Shown: positions 27,566 through 39,861, counted from the stretch's first letter. The stretch is DNA of 61,949 nt from Clarireedia homoeocarpa (GCA_001465935.1 LNKV01000091.1:1-61949); one strand, 5' to 3'. Notes: generated by a model not told the origin, from the sequence alone. Numbers and translations: made by a program.

Positions 27566-27699
27566 GTTAATCCATTCCGATTCGGTTCATGCCAAAGGGT
27601 CAAGGCTGCTCTATTAGCCTAGGTGGGTGAGATACACACATAGTATAGGAGAATTATTTCTAATACAATTATCCTTCATCACGTTTACAGCTGATTATA

Positions 27700-29914
27700 T
27701 TTATAGTACACAATATAGCGGTTCCAATCGACAATCTTGGGCTGAAATCTCTCCTAAAGGAGAGAGTCTATACAAAATAGATTGATAATCTAGGCGAATC
27801 TTTTACACTAGGTTCTCGTTCATATACAAATAAAGAGGGAACCGAACTTCTTATAGAAGTAGTCTACAATTCAAAAGTATATATTCGTATCCATTTCTCC
27901 CTCGATATATTTTACCGGGTTAATAGCAAGCAACGTCCAATACAGTTATTATTAGTTGTTCCGCTATATAGTGACTTTAACTATACTTTGAAGTCTCGTC
28001 CAATAAGGCAACTTAGTGATTTTCTCCACTCTGACGTAGTTGCTATTCACGATACTAGTATAATCAAATCAGAGCAAATTCATATTCTTCCGTTTAATCT
28101 CCGTTCTCTAGGATTCGTTGTCAAAAAGACAAGGAAACTTAATACACCTTCTAATAGTATATCGAAGGAATTGGCTTATATAATCAGATCATTATCTTTT
28201 GTAAAGACTTTTAAAGTATATATAAAACCTAGCGATTATATACAGTAAAATCTGAAAACTGTTTGGGAACGCTTGAGTAGTATAGGCATAGAGATCAGTA
28301 TATTTAATATAATAGATATATACTCTATAGACGATATTAAGGTAGTAGACTAGACTAAATTTAGCCTTGAGGAATTTCTGGATACACTTTCGCTACCGGT
28401 CGTACTACCGTTACAGGATACATAAATAGTACCGAATATACTACTGCCACCTTACGCCAAGAACGATATACAAAGGTCGACAGAAGTAGAGATTCCTTAG
28501 TCACTACCAAACATATATATAAATACAAAATTAGTACTTAATATTAGCGATACGATTGTACTAGCAACACCGAGTTCTCTGCTAGTATACTATAATATTT
28601 TCTCTCTCGAACCTGAAAAGCAGTTAAAAGTCGTAGAAGACTCGGACCTTGACGATATCCACAAAGATTCAGGATATATCGAAAATTTTGAGTTGGACTC
28701 TGATAAGGAACATCTCGCTATATTAAATATTCAATAGCTAAGTCAACAACTCAGACAAAAAGAAATCTCAGATACTCTTTTATCCAAATTCAGAAATTAG
28801 TTAAATACAACAATAGCTATCAATAGAAATATATACAAAAACCCTGAACTGACTACAAAGCTTCGGACTCTCAACACAAGTATTTGTAATTCTAAGGTTG
28901 GACTGTTTGAAGCAACGAAATATTAGTACTCTATACTGTTCTTGTTCAAACAAACAGATACTAGCAGCTAAGTAAACGGAGACCTAAGTAAACAAACGGA
29001 TAGATATTTTATTTCAGATATAGCCGAACTTATTAAATAGGTTAACAAGTTTCATCGTGACGTAGAGGTAACAGTACTGAAGCACGATTTTCTAAAGCTA
29101 GAGAGTACTACTCGTGTATATAACATAGAGCAGTATATATATTATAAATATAAAATCATTCTTCGTATATTCGTCAGCCCAACAGGGAGCAACAAGGTCT
29201 GGTCCGGAAAAAGAAAATTCTCAGAAATTAGTAGTATTAAATATAAATAAGCTCGATCAGCTGTATAATTCTCAAATAGATATTCTTTTTTTTATTTTCA
29301 GCTTTGTGTAGGGCGCCTGGAAAACAACGGTATTTCCCAAGCGGACGTCTTTTTTCCAGTCCCTATTTTTCAGCGGGCCGTACAGACTAAAGGGGAGGTG
29401 AACGTTATTGATTTGTATAATTATATTTTATTTGGATGAGGAGCAATATATTAGGGATTTTCTAGATTGAATAACAGTTAAGCAATTTAGTTCTTATCAC
29501 CTTTCCTTATCGCTATATCTTTTATCCTAAGAAAGCGTCAGGAAAAAAACGAGGAAAACCTAAAAAAATAAAAGTATCGTATTTATATATTATTTATTAG
29601 GTATTCGACGATAATCCCATATAGATATATTCTACTGGCATTATCAAGCTTTTGAAAGTGAAAGAGTACCTTGTACGATACCTTCTGCTCTAATAACTTA
29701 TATTTGCTTTCTAATGAAATCGTTGATAGTATTTGAAACTTATTAACGATTGTATGAAAAGGGTGTATTATCCCCCCCCCACCTCCTTCTACGCTTCCTC
29801 CTCCTAGCGAGCCGCCACCTCCGTATCCAAAGCAGCGAGCTCTATATAAACCGCTAAGAAGCGGTAGTATTATTAGGTTTCGGAGGTTTAGACTAGTTTA
29901 AGTTAATTTGTCGA
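27700..29914 (+). pseudogene. Unrecognised RIP-damaged multi-exon gene
   Basis: One plus-strand frame can be followed from about 27840 to 29270 (for example FRVNSKQRPIQ-like and QLSDFLHSDVVAIHDTSII segments), interrupted almost only by TAG and TAA. An apparent intron with a TTATTTTCAG acceptor ends near 29300, and coding-like sequence (QLCVGRLENNG) follows. Further on, a segment with WHYQAFESERVPCTIPSAL and a Pro-rich tail (PSTLPPPSEPPPPYP) closes near 29914; how these segments join is unclear. I recognise no family. It lies next to the sirtuin and DUF3435 remnants and could be cargo of the same mobile element. No function is assigned. Confidence 0.4.
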
Positions 29915-30026
29915 ATTAAAATCAATAGAGAAGAAAAAGAAAATAGAAGTTCCTTCTACTATATTAAATAAGGGTATAAACGTACTAGCTCTCTTATATA
30001 CTATCTAAATATAGCTAGCCTAAGTT

Positions 30027-30905
30027 CTAAGTTCTTTCCTCTAACAATAAAGACAATATCATTTCATAACAATCTCCTCGGATTATATAATTAAAAAGAG
30101 ACTTTGATAGAGGATTGTCATACCCGATCCAAATAGCCACTCCGCCGGCTCTCTAGACAGCTTTACAAAGCCTTGTAGCAATTTCGCGAGCCCCTGGTAC
30201 TCGCAGCTTTATTCTAATAATTAATACCAGATCAGGATATATTACAAGGTCTTGATCGATAATATCGAAAATATCATTATCCGAATAAGAGTTCTTATAT
30301 AGAAGTATATTAGGTTTGAGCTTGCTAATAGGAAGTAACCGCTGTCTATTCGTGATTCGTATCTGGCTTCTATAAATATATTATTGGCAGTCTAGTAAAT
30401 CTGTTCTGAGAAAGAGTTTAAACTGAAATAGATAAACCTTTTAGTATATCTCGTATTTCACCTGATCGATCTAACTATAAAGTTGTAAAGTCTTAGTATT
30501 CAGATCAGGGGATTTCTACTCTAAGTAGTCTATATTTTATATAATATATTGAAAAAGACGATTTTCGCTTACTAGATAATCTATAATTTAATAGAACAGT
30601 GTTAGTTGACATTGATCTGATTATAGGGTTTCGAATATACTAGAGATTGTTAAATAAAAAATAGCTGTTTCGCTTACAGAGGAGTAAAGAGATCGATATA
30701 AAGTTTGTTTAGATTTTCGTATATCCTCGAAGGTAGGAACTTCAAAAAGTTAGTAGAGTGAATAATAATATAAAAGATTAACTTACAGCCTGCTTTAACT
30801 GATATACTAGTACTACTAACTACAACAATCTTCTTACTTAATCTCAAAAGTTGATTCACCTCGGAGAATTTACTCAAGGTAGAACGAGCTGGTTCGAGAG
30901 GATCG
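30027..30905 (-). pseudogene. Sirtuin (SIR2 family, Hst3/Hst4-like) remnant
   Basis: The minus strand reads KKIVVVSSTSISVKAG, the position of the sirtuin NAD-binding 'KIVVVTGAGIS' motif. A well-formed intron follows (GTAAGT donor, CTACTAAC branch site, GAAG acceptor), then IPTFEDIRKSK where the family has IPDFRS. Downstream come KPNILLYKNSYSD and RVPGAREIATRLCKAV, matching the Hst3/4 pattern of 'RPRIVLYNE' and 'KIPGVRRIVKEM', and the end resembles the family's 'GDADEVVRLL'. Active sirtuins are NAD-dependent deacetylases of histones. This copy is dead: several in-frame TAG/TAA codons stand where Gln would be expected, and the Gly-Ala-Gly core has become Ser-Thr-Ser. Confidence 0.7.
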
Positions 30906-31510
30906 TGATAGTTTGTTCGCCGCCTTTTTTACAACGATACTTTAATCTTAGTCGTTGATTCCGTGCTATTATCGATTATAATAGGATACTCTGAATAAAT
31001 ATTAGAATAAATATAAATAATAATACTAGTATTTATATACCTCGAGAACTATCTAAGGAGAATAATCTCTTTTTTGAACTTCTGACTATATAATCAGATC
31101 TTAGTATTTTTAAATGACAAGAACCTCTTTGCTCGGAGTCTAGGTTGGCCTTTGTAGACGATATTTTAAAGTGAATTCAAAGATTGGTAAAAAGAGAAAA
31201 GAGATAAAGCTTGCTTGAAGTTTAAGAAGGGGAAAGCTATTTTTATATATTTGATATAATAGTATAGCCTCTAGATCGGAATATAAGCCTCACTTAGCTA
31301 TAGAATTTCCGTGAGGTCTATTCGCTATACTAGCTGAAAGAGGGATTTAAGGCGATTAGTGTTACTAAGATTCTTCACTACGTTGTAGTGTAATAAAGTA
31401 TAATAAGCAAAATAACCGAGGCCATCAAGTCAAGGTCGAAGGCGGATACTATACACAGTTTGTATATAATTCTTGAAGTACTGTAGGTGTTTGAGAATAA
31501 GCCCTTCAGA
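30906..31510. other. Intervening degraded sequence
   Basis: Moderately AT-rich DNA between the sirtuin remnant and the first recombinase copy. I see no coding frame, repeat or motif in it. Confidence 0.4.
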
Positions 31511-33700
31511 TTAGCAAACAAGATAAGTATAGGAGATTCTCTGGGATACTAGAACGTCTTTCAAATAGCTATCTATATAGTTTATTATTTTATACGGAGT
31601 AGCGTATGTCCGTGTCCGATACTCGTACGTACTTCTATTATCTCCGATACATACAATATATTGGGTCTTTTTACAAACGAGAGGAAAAGGGTCTTCGTAC
31701 AAAGACTGATCTTTGGGAGGCTTATCCTTAGGAGACTCGGAAGACGCTCGACTCGAGTAGTTGCTGTACGGAACTTCTTGTTCTTGTCGAGAGGAGAGTG
31801 CGATCATGAAGTCAATAGCACTGATCCGACGGCTGATGATCTCGCTTGGGCCCAGGTCCCTCGAGAGATCACAAAGCACCTCCTGGAGTCGAGTTCGTTC
31901 AGGAAGCTGGTGATGAACGATAGGTTCAACATATTCGTTTGCAGGGACCTTTTGGAGTTGCCTCTCATCATGAATGCGCTCAAAGTAATCTCGCCGGAAC
32001 TCGATCTTGATAGCTCGATCGCGTTGTTTCTGTAACGAATCAATCTGCCGCCGGAGTTGTTTATATTCTTTGCGGATCTCAAGTAGAGCTTGGCTGTAGA
32101 ATCTATATTGCCTTTTGTATTCCTCGCATTCTCTTGTAAGTTCTATTATCTCTGGATCCGGAGGAAGCGCTTTCCGAATCTCTTCAGGTATATCGATCGG
32201 GGTATATAGATCATAAGTGAGACTTATATATATAAATACACGGAGAAACCCGATATTAGTTGGCTGATCTAACACTGTATCTTAGACGATAAAGCGGACC
32301 TTTTCGTTAATATAGGATTTACAGAAAACTCTTGTCTGAGGATTATACCTTATCACCTGATTATATACAGCGGTTATAGCAACCCCTACAAGATATTAGC
32401 AAGAATATAAGGTATTCTCAGAACACTCTTACCGTCTATAGTATTCCAAGTACCTTGACAGAAACAGTAACTAGTCAGCTTCTATACAAATCCGGCAGCC
32501 TAGCCAAGACAGTTGAGGTAGTAAGCAAAGGTTGAGTAACAAAGAGCTTTGTGTTTTGATATTAACAAACCATCAAATATCTATACTACCTACCGAAAAA
32601 TAAGTACTTTGAGCTTTTCTAGCTTCTAATATATTAGAACCGCTTTAGTAGAGTCTTGTAGATTGCTTATAAAAAAAGGTTCGGTATAAGTAAATCTATC
32701 TACTTTGATCGTATTATCCCTGATAGCAATAGTTAAGATATAGCTAATAGAACAGAGTATTAGCAGAGCTTCTTCGTAAAATAGGAAGGTAGTCCTACGA
32801 ATATTCTGTTAGTAAGATTAAAATATATAGATCAAGAATATACAGTTTAGATTTCCTATTAGCTCCCTTATAATAAGCAAGAGTAATCTCTATTCCAAGA
32901 AAGTCGCGTTCTCTAGAAGTAGGATTGCGAACGATCTAAAAACGGATATCTTCATAACAGAGAGTTTTATATTCTTGTATAAGAATATTCTCGTAATCCT
33001 TGTTATCGTAATCAGGGTTTTTTGGATTCACTCAAGGTTCTAGACTCTTATATATAGGATTATTATCTTTTGTTTTATCTAAGCTCTTGTATTTATTATC
33101 CTAATTGTTATCTTTATATATTTGATCGCGATCGGTAGCAATCTTCCCTTTAGTAGTATAAACCAGTTTAGTAAATCGACAACTAGTATATATTAGAAGA
33201 AGTATAATTATCGTAAATACTAAACGTTGATCCTCAATCGGAAATATAGATATATCCCGGGCCTAGTGATAGGTAAGGAGGAGGATTAAGTTGTCTGCTC
33301 CTAGTACTGGCTTAGCTGTTTTTTCCTGTTTCAAACTGAACTCTTTAACCAAGATAGTATTGAGATACTATAATAATATAATCAGCTATCTAGTTCGAAT
33401 TAGTAACGATAAAGTATAACGTCTTACTTTAAAAACTTGTTTAGTGTTATTTGTATCTATATACTGTCTATTGATTCGATTGTAGAGCTACTTAAACTGA
33501 AGCAGATATTGATATATAGAGCTAAATATATATACTCTATAATTCTTATAGATACATCGAAGGAATATTATAGTAGTCCCTTTATTGTATTTTCGAATAG
33601 CTGCCCGCCAGTCTTATTCGTCTCTGAATTCGCAGAATCTGAAGTGATATCAGCTCTGCAAGGTGAATATTGAAATAGGCGATTGTTTCCTTATCTTTTC
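31511..33700 (-). pseudogene. DUF3435 tyrosine recombinase (copy A), RIP-damaged
   Basis: The C-terminal part is an open frame (31511-32275): a long charged coiled coil (LTRECEEYKRQYRFYSQALL, then KQLRRQIDSLQKQRDRAI), as in DUF3435 proteins. Just upstream the minus strand reads NQVIRYNPQTRVF and KSYINEKVRF, the family's 'RDQVMRHDP...F..AYINE.V.F' block with the nucleophilic Tyr. The box that should read YCFRRGxxNxIDG is YCFCQGTWNTIDG near 32430-32480, so the catalytic Arg has become Cys (CGT to TGT). Stops and a frame change separate the pieces. DUF3435 enzymes mobilise Cryptons and Starships; the N-terminal extent here is estimated by alignment with copy B. Confidence 0.7.
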
Positions 33701-34953
33701 CACTTCCGATATATACTAGTGATATTCTCCTTTATAACGTCTATATCTTTCGATACAAGAGGACTAGATCTATTCAGCTTTTGAATATTGATTTCGTAGT
33801 CCTCTAGTATAAGCTTAGGTTTTTTTGTCTATTGCTAGTGTTTATTATATTGTGTGACGAAATGCTGAAAATTCAGATTCTCCAGAGCGTTGTCAGAAAG
33901 GCAGTGTTTTCTCGAAGTCTTAACTATAGTTGTTACTATATACAATACTATATAAGAATTCTGGAGATAGAGGAAGAAGGAAAATTGAAAAACAGTTAAA
34001 TAAGAATAAATTATTACGAAGTATACTAGTTAAGGTGAGCAGGTGCTGGAGAAGAGAGAAATAGGACGGCTATAGTTTAAATAACTTGAGGATAGCTAAA
34101 TAGTTGTAGGAACTAAGAGATATTTTTGACTTACTCTTAATTAGGATAGTAGTGTTGAAAACGGGAAACGGTAATAGATAATAGATAATAACCTTTATAT
34201 ATATATTTTTAGTAATATACAGGTACTTTTTAGTACCCAAAGAGCCGCTCCCTTTGGTCGAGGAGTACTGTCGTATAAGGTGTAGCGAGTTGAGATAACC
34301 TTTATATATCAGTTGTCTACTTGTACTATCTAATTTGTAATCTCTTTTAATGATTCCCAAGAGATTCTTGTAGTACGTAAGAGGAAAATATCAGACTTTA
34401 TTATAATTTGATTTTGGATTAATCCAAAACTCAATTTCAAGTTCTCTATCAAAATGATATACACGCCTTGTTGAAGCAAAAGCACCTTGCTTATTTTGGT
34501 AGATAATAAGAAGGGTCAGCGGAGTTCAATAACTCTTCCTGCTCGACAATAGTCAGTACCCAGAAATAGCGCTATATCTTGCGGAATCGAAAGCTACTTT
34601 AATTATTAGTATATTTTCAGGCAGATTATTTACTAATTCTGAGATTGTAGAAGTAGCTAACTATATTGTCTGCGGTATACGAAGGATATAAGTAAGTACA
34701 GTATTCAAGCAATATTTTCCAAGGTGCTTAGGTGACAGGCACAAATAGTTTAGGCTTTGAGTAGTGCTGGGTCAAAATAGTATCCTGGTTGATTGTCTGA
34801 CGATTCAGACAATACTTAGTTATATTATCTCGATTCGGTACAGCCGTTCTTGTACTAATTTATATGCTGTGGCCCCATGTTCGGTAACGGTAAGCGAAGG
34901 CTCCGCCTGGGCTCTTTCACTATAGGTCCCACCCTTCACACCTATATACTCAG
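33701..34953. other. 5' region of recombinase copy A, no gene resolved
   Basis: Copy A is longer than copy B in this interval, so it holds an insertion or a segment lost from copy B. Short frames (for example on the minus strand at 34070-34360) show no domain. A 22-base perfect palindrome lies at 34793-34814. Confidence 0.4.
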
Positions 34954-35003
34954 TAAAACAGCGACGAGCTCTGCCGAACCTAGCAGTTGAAACACTACGA
35001 CTG
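34954..35003 (-). repeat. Conserved head motif of recombinase copy A
   Basis: This block (AAAACAGCGACGAGCTCTG..., read on the plus strand) recurs with few changes at 37874-37923. It lies upstream of each minus-strand recombinase copy and probably marks the promoter or the terminal part of the unit. Confidence 0.55.
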
Positions 35004-35282
35004 ACATAATTTCATTATAGAAAGTGATGATACATTCACTAGGGTCGAAGCTGAATGCCATGGACTCGTGCTATATAGTTTTTAAAACGCATCAAATTGT
35101 CAAGTGTCAACCCCTCAGCTTTGTATACAAGATGGCTACAAACAAACATCTCCTCTGTAGATCGATTACGCAAATGAACTTTTTCAATGTGATCTTATAT
35201 ATACGCGACACGACGAAAGAAGTACGTTCTTTGTTTATATAGAAGTTGTTTATTTCTAATATAAACGATATATTATATCTTT

Positions 35283-37850
35283 GTGCAAACTATAGGAATT
35301 TCATTAGAGGGTATTAAGAGATCTGTTGTTAAGGACTATTTAGGTACGTTCTCGAAAGTTGAAGACAATTGTAGTTTACGAGTTTGGAACTCTTATCGAG
35401 AGGCGAGTGCGATTATAAGATTAATAGCCGAAATCTTACGAGAGATAATATCTCAAGGATATAAGTCTTTGGAGAAATCGTATAAGATTTTTTATACTTA
35501 ATATCTTTTATCAAGTTGGTATTAGATATTTAGTATATTGTCCTCCTTATTTTTTATAGTTTTGTTATCTTGCTTATAAAGTTGCTTTTTTATTATCTTA
35601 TTATAAATACAAAAAAAATAATCCTTCTTAAACTTCTTTTCAATCTCGTCTTTCAGACTTTTCTTGATATTAATAAATTCTTTTCGAAAGAGTTTATATT
35701 GCTTTCGAAGTATTTCGGGTATATATTTGATAAACTTATACTCCTACTTGATCTTAGTATATATCTTCTTGAAACTTTTTTTAAGATCAACAATATTAGG
35801 ATCCGTAATCAAAAGTAAACTCATTATCTATACTAGAACTACTTTGGGAATACCCGGATTACAATAGATATTTATATAAGTAAAAGCCTTTATAAATCCG
35901 TTATTAGATATCTCACTCTCGAGAAACATATCTTATATATTAAATCTGACGATATTATTTATATAGGCCCTATTAAAGACTCTGGTAAAAGGATTATATC
36001 TTATTATTTGATTACGAACAGTATCTAAGGCAGTACCTAGAACAACTATCAATTTAGAGAAATAGATAAGAGCAGTAGATATAAGATATATACTATCAAC
36101 TATATTAGCTATACTATAACGAAAACAATAGCTTGTTAACTTATCTTCAAAGCTAGTATCTCTTGTAAAGTAGTCAATATAGAAAACGTAAGTGGAATAT
36201 ATTATAAGTTCTATCTTCGACTTCACCCAGCTACTATCAGACGAAATAGACTATCGGAAGATTAGTTTAGTAAACTACTCTAGCTTCCAATACACCTTTA
36301 TAGCCTTTATACCCTAACCTCGAAGGTCTATTATAAAGAAAGGATCTGTAGATCTATAACTATCGATAAGGATAACGTTATCGCAAATCGCCTAAGTTAA
36401 TATATATAAGATCGGATAAAAGATAGGAAAAAGATTCTTCTAGAATAAGAAAGTGGTTTTATAATAGTTAAGTAAAGCTATAAATACAAAGAAGTGATAT
36501 ACAGTTTAGACTTGTTATCGACTTCTTTATAATACTATAAATAAACTTCTATTACAAGAAGATCTCTACCTCCTAGCTACAGATTCTATACTATCTAGAA
36601 GTAGATATCCTTATAACAGAGAGCCTTATATTATTATATCGGCTTGCTAAAGTTATTATATATAGTATCACTATAAGTCTACAATATTAGTATACTAGAT
36701 ATATCGATCTTAGTAATATAGCTATCGTTAGTACCTTTTACTATTATAGTATCTCTTCTATTACTACTATAGTTGTTGTCGGAGTCACCTTAGTAGTCTA
36801 GGTCGTTACTATTACTATACTCAAAGCTATTATTATTATCATCGCTCTTATTAGTATATTTTAAATATAAAGGTCGTTTGTCTTTATCAGTCTCTACTTT
36901 GCTAAGTAGATCTTCTCCAGCTTTACCCTTTGATAAATAAACAAATTCTACAAGTCGACTATCTATATATAATTGAAATAGTATTATCGTAGCTATATTA
37001 TATTGATCGTCCTTAGTAGGAAAAACGGATTTATCGCGAGACTAGTATTAAGTAAATAGTAAAAGTAGATTGTCTAGTCCAGCCACTAGTTTGGGTTTCG
37101 ACGAGGTATCTAGCCTAAATTTGATTTTCAGTATACTATTAATATACTTCGAATATTATTAGTATAAACATATAGAAATACTATAAAAAGAAGATTTTAA
37201 AATACTTTAATAACTTTATTTGAATTATTCGTATTTATAAAACTACTATTGATTCGGTAATAAAGTATTTTAAAGTTCTACTAGTATTGATTAACAGACT
37301 TTCTCTTTTCTTTCTTTTACTTCTTTGCTAAATAAGTCTTGTAGACCTAATAGAGAAATAATATTATTATATCTTTATCGTAGTTTTGTACTAGGATAGC
37401 TGTTCGCCAATAACTAATACCAATATAATTATAATATCTATATATTCTTAATCTGATAAAACTATAAAAGTGAAAGATTTTATATACCTGATAAATTTCT
37501 ATCTAATATAGTAGATACTAGCTTTTGTATTTTCAATATCAAGTAACTGTAAAAACTGTATATTATTTAGATCAACCTGTAAAAATCAATAATCCTCTCT
37601 ACTAAATATCTTCTTCTTCCTTTCTTTAAATATTTTATAATTAAGCGAGCACTGCGAATATTTATATCGCAGACAGCTATCAAGGTAGAAAGGACAGGCA
37701 AGAGTTCTTATAGTAAAGGAGGGAAGATATACTAAAATAGGACTTTGGGTCAATAATATATTAGAAAGGCGCTTTTTAGGATACGGGTTTCTGGGATGCG
37801 GGTTTCTGAGGTGGGGGAAATTTAGTGTAATCACGTGTGCTGTAAGCAGG
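35283..37850 (-). pseudogene. DUF3435 tyrosine recombinase (copy B), RIP-damaged
   Basis: Collinear with copy A (for example 35390-35430 with 31780-31815, and 36990-37070 with 33210-33290). A surviving frame at 35933-36226 carries LTSYCFRYSIANIVDS, with the catalytic-box Arg kept, then VRNQIIRYNPFTRVF and RAYINNIVRF with the presumed nucleophilic Tyr. Downstream the coiled-coil part is more AT-rich and closed by stops, so copy B has decayed more at the C-terminus and copy A more in the active site. It stands immediately 3' of copy A's head, giving a head-to-tail tandem on the minus strand. Confidence 0.7.
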
Positions 37851-37873
37851 TTTAGCGAGCGGTTGAGACTGTA

Positions 37874-37923
37874 TAAAACAGCGACAAAGCCCGCCGAAAA
37901 CAGCAGTGCAAACCGCTGTACTT
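37874..37923 (-). repeat. Conserved head motif of recombinase copy B
   Basis: It matches 34954-35003 (GTATAAAACAGCGACAAAGC... on the plus strand) and lies at the sharp edge to ultra-AT-rich DNA, so it may be the terminus of the mobile block. Confidence 0.55.
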
Positions 37924-38700
37924 AGACATATTATATAATTTATTTAAAAGTGAAAATAATATTATACTATAATATATTAAATAATATAATAAATAATATA
38001 GTAAATAATATAATAAATATTATAATAAATAGTTTATCTTTATAATAATAATTCTTAAAAAACTAATAAAGTATTATTTATTAAAAGTAAATTATATTTA
38101 ATTATATTATAATTCTCTAATAAATTAATATAATTAATTAAGAATAAAAATTATAATAAAGAAAAAAAACTATAATAACTAGTTAAAAATAAAGATTATA
38201 ATAATAATTAAAATAAATATTAAAGAGATATATAATAGAGATAAAAGTAAAAATAATTATAATAAGATATTTTATTATTTATTAATTTCTATTAATAATC
38301 TATTAATTTTAAAGAGTTTATAAAAACTAAATTATATATATTAATATAATATAATTAAATTAAAAAGTTAATAAAAAAAGTAAATTATATATATATATAT
38401 TATTTATTTATATTATATTATTATTATAATATCAATAATAATATAATTAAATATCTATATAAATTACTTTTTAAAAGTATTATTTTATATAATAAAAAGT
38501 TATTTTTATTTATATAGTCTTTAACTTTAATATTAGCTTTATATTATAAAAGAATTAAAATTAAATCTTTATTTTTATATAAAATAATTATATAGAAAGT
38601 AGAGTTTAAATTAATATTTTCTATTATAATATTATATTTAAGTAGAATTCAGATATATATAAGTTGGTTATATTTAATAACTTTATATAAATTCGTAATC
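37924..38700. repeat. Ultra-AT-rich block
   Basis: Nearly all A/T, without alignable similarity to the LTR elements. Probably very old RIP-degraded repeat; no gene seen. From 38700 to 38939 composition returns to normal as the 3' flank of the next gene. Confidence 0.5.
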
Positions 38701-38939
38701 TTATATTTCAAGGGATATTAGCTAACTTAATAGTAAGTCCTCTATTTAATAAACTGTTCTAAATTGTCCTCTCCCTAATTGAGGAAAGAAATTGCATACA
38801 TCGTTTGCTGTAATATCCTAGTTGGCGCTAGCGAAACTAGCAGAGCATTCCATCGCGAACCCAAAACATCGAGCATACCATCCTTGTGACCAGTGGCTCA
38901 GTTCCATGCAATGAGGGGCACCTCTAACCAAGCTCCCGT

Positions 38940-39747
38940 CTACACGAACACTGTTCTTGAACGCCTGCCAAAGGTTTCAATCTCTTTCTCCGTACATACA
39001 AAAAAGGGATCGTCTTCTACGAGAGAAAAAATTCTAGGTGTTGACACATACACTGCCCACCTCTCTTTCCATGTGGGAAGCCAGACTGCCGGAAATTGAG
39101 TTGTTTCCGAAAGAGGAGACATCGCATTGAGACGTTCACTATGTTCCAAAACCTCCGAGGAAACAGTCCCTGGTTTAAACATTATAGCATCCTTGGCGTC
39201 CAGAGGAAACATTCCGTGATCAGTATCGACGGTTATGTAAGAAGGGGCAGTGCTCTTCATGAATAAGGACTGCTTATCGCCCATGCCACTTGCGATCAGA
39301 CCCCCAAGAGGATATAACGGCGTTTCGTCTTGTGCATGTAGAGCTGCGGCCACCACGCCTCCCATCACCCCCAAGCTGTGGCATAAGAGGACAATACAGT
39401 TGCATTGGCTCGGTAGACCAATCTCGGACCAGAGTTTCGGAAGAATGTAGCGATGTAACCAGAGACCAGTCTCTTGGGGGATATCAGAACCCTTCGGAAT
39501 GGGCAAAATAGAACTTGTGCCACCATAGGAAGGACGATCGATGGATACAAAGGGAACTCCAAACGCGATGCTCGCCAAAGAGGCAGAGAACTTATGAGTG
39601 GCGTCAAAGTATTGATGGTCATAGCATCCCCCGTGAAGACCGACCGATCAAAGGATGGTAATCAACAGGCAATGCTGATGATGATGGGATAGAGTGTACA
39701 CCTGCCACGGTGCCATTGTTGGAGAGCGTGAGTCGAAACGGTTGCAT
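38940..39747 (-). pseudogene. Alpha/beta hydrolase with a one-base frameshift
   Basis: From MQPFRLTLSNNGTVAGVHSI the frame reads PVDYHPLI. It then needs a one-base change near 39637-39648 to continue into HGGCYDHQYFDATHKF and IAFGVPFVSIDRPSYGGTS, the HGG oxyanion-type motif and strand of a fungal alpha/beta hydrolase. The nucleophile elbow is LLCHSLGVMGG, with Cys where most members have the first Gly of GxSxG. A His in DTDHGMFPL-type context and a conserved C-terminal half follow. Neighbours give no pathway. The break is either a real lesion or a sequencing error; the rest is intact, which favours a recent event. The start at 39747 follows family-like length; an in-frame ATG at 39861 also exists. 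Confidence 0.7.
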
Positions 39748-39861
39748 TGGAGACAAAGTAAGATACGAAGAAGGTCTGTCTATGAATACTCCTATATATT
39801 CTGAGGGGAGAAACTTGATTTTGACGTTGAAGAAGAGGAAAGCGATAAGTGATATAGACAT

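Noticed and set aside
26941..27603. Apparent 220-codon frame on the minus strand
   Set aside because: It consists almost entirely of the N run of an assembly gap.
27988..29270. Stop-codon reassignment explaining many in-frame TAG/TAA
   Set aside because: Intact neighbouring genes use standard stops, and the pattern is explained by RIP of CAG/CAA.
31661..32035. 124-codon plus-strand frame
   Set aside because: It is the antisense shadow of the coiled-coil region of DUF3435 copy A.
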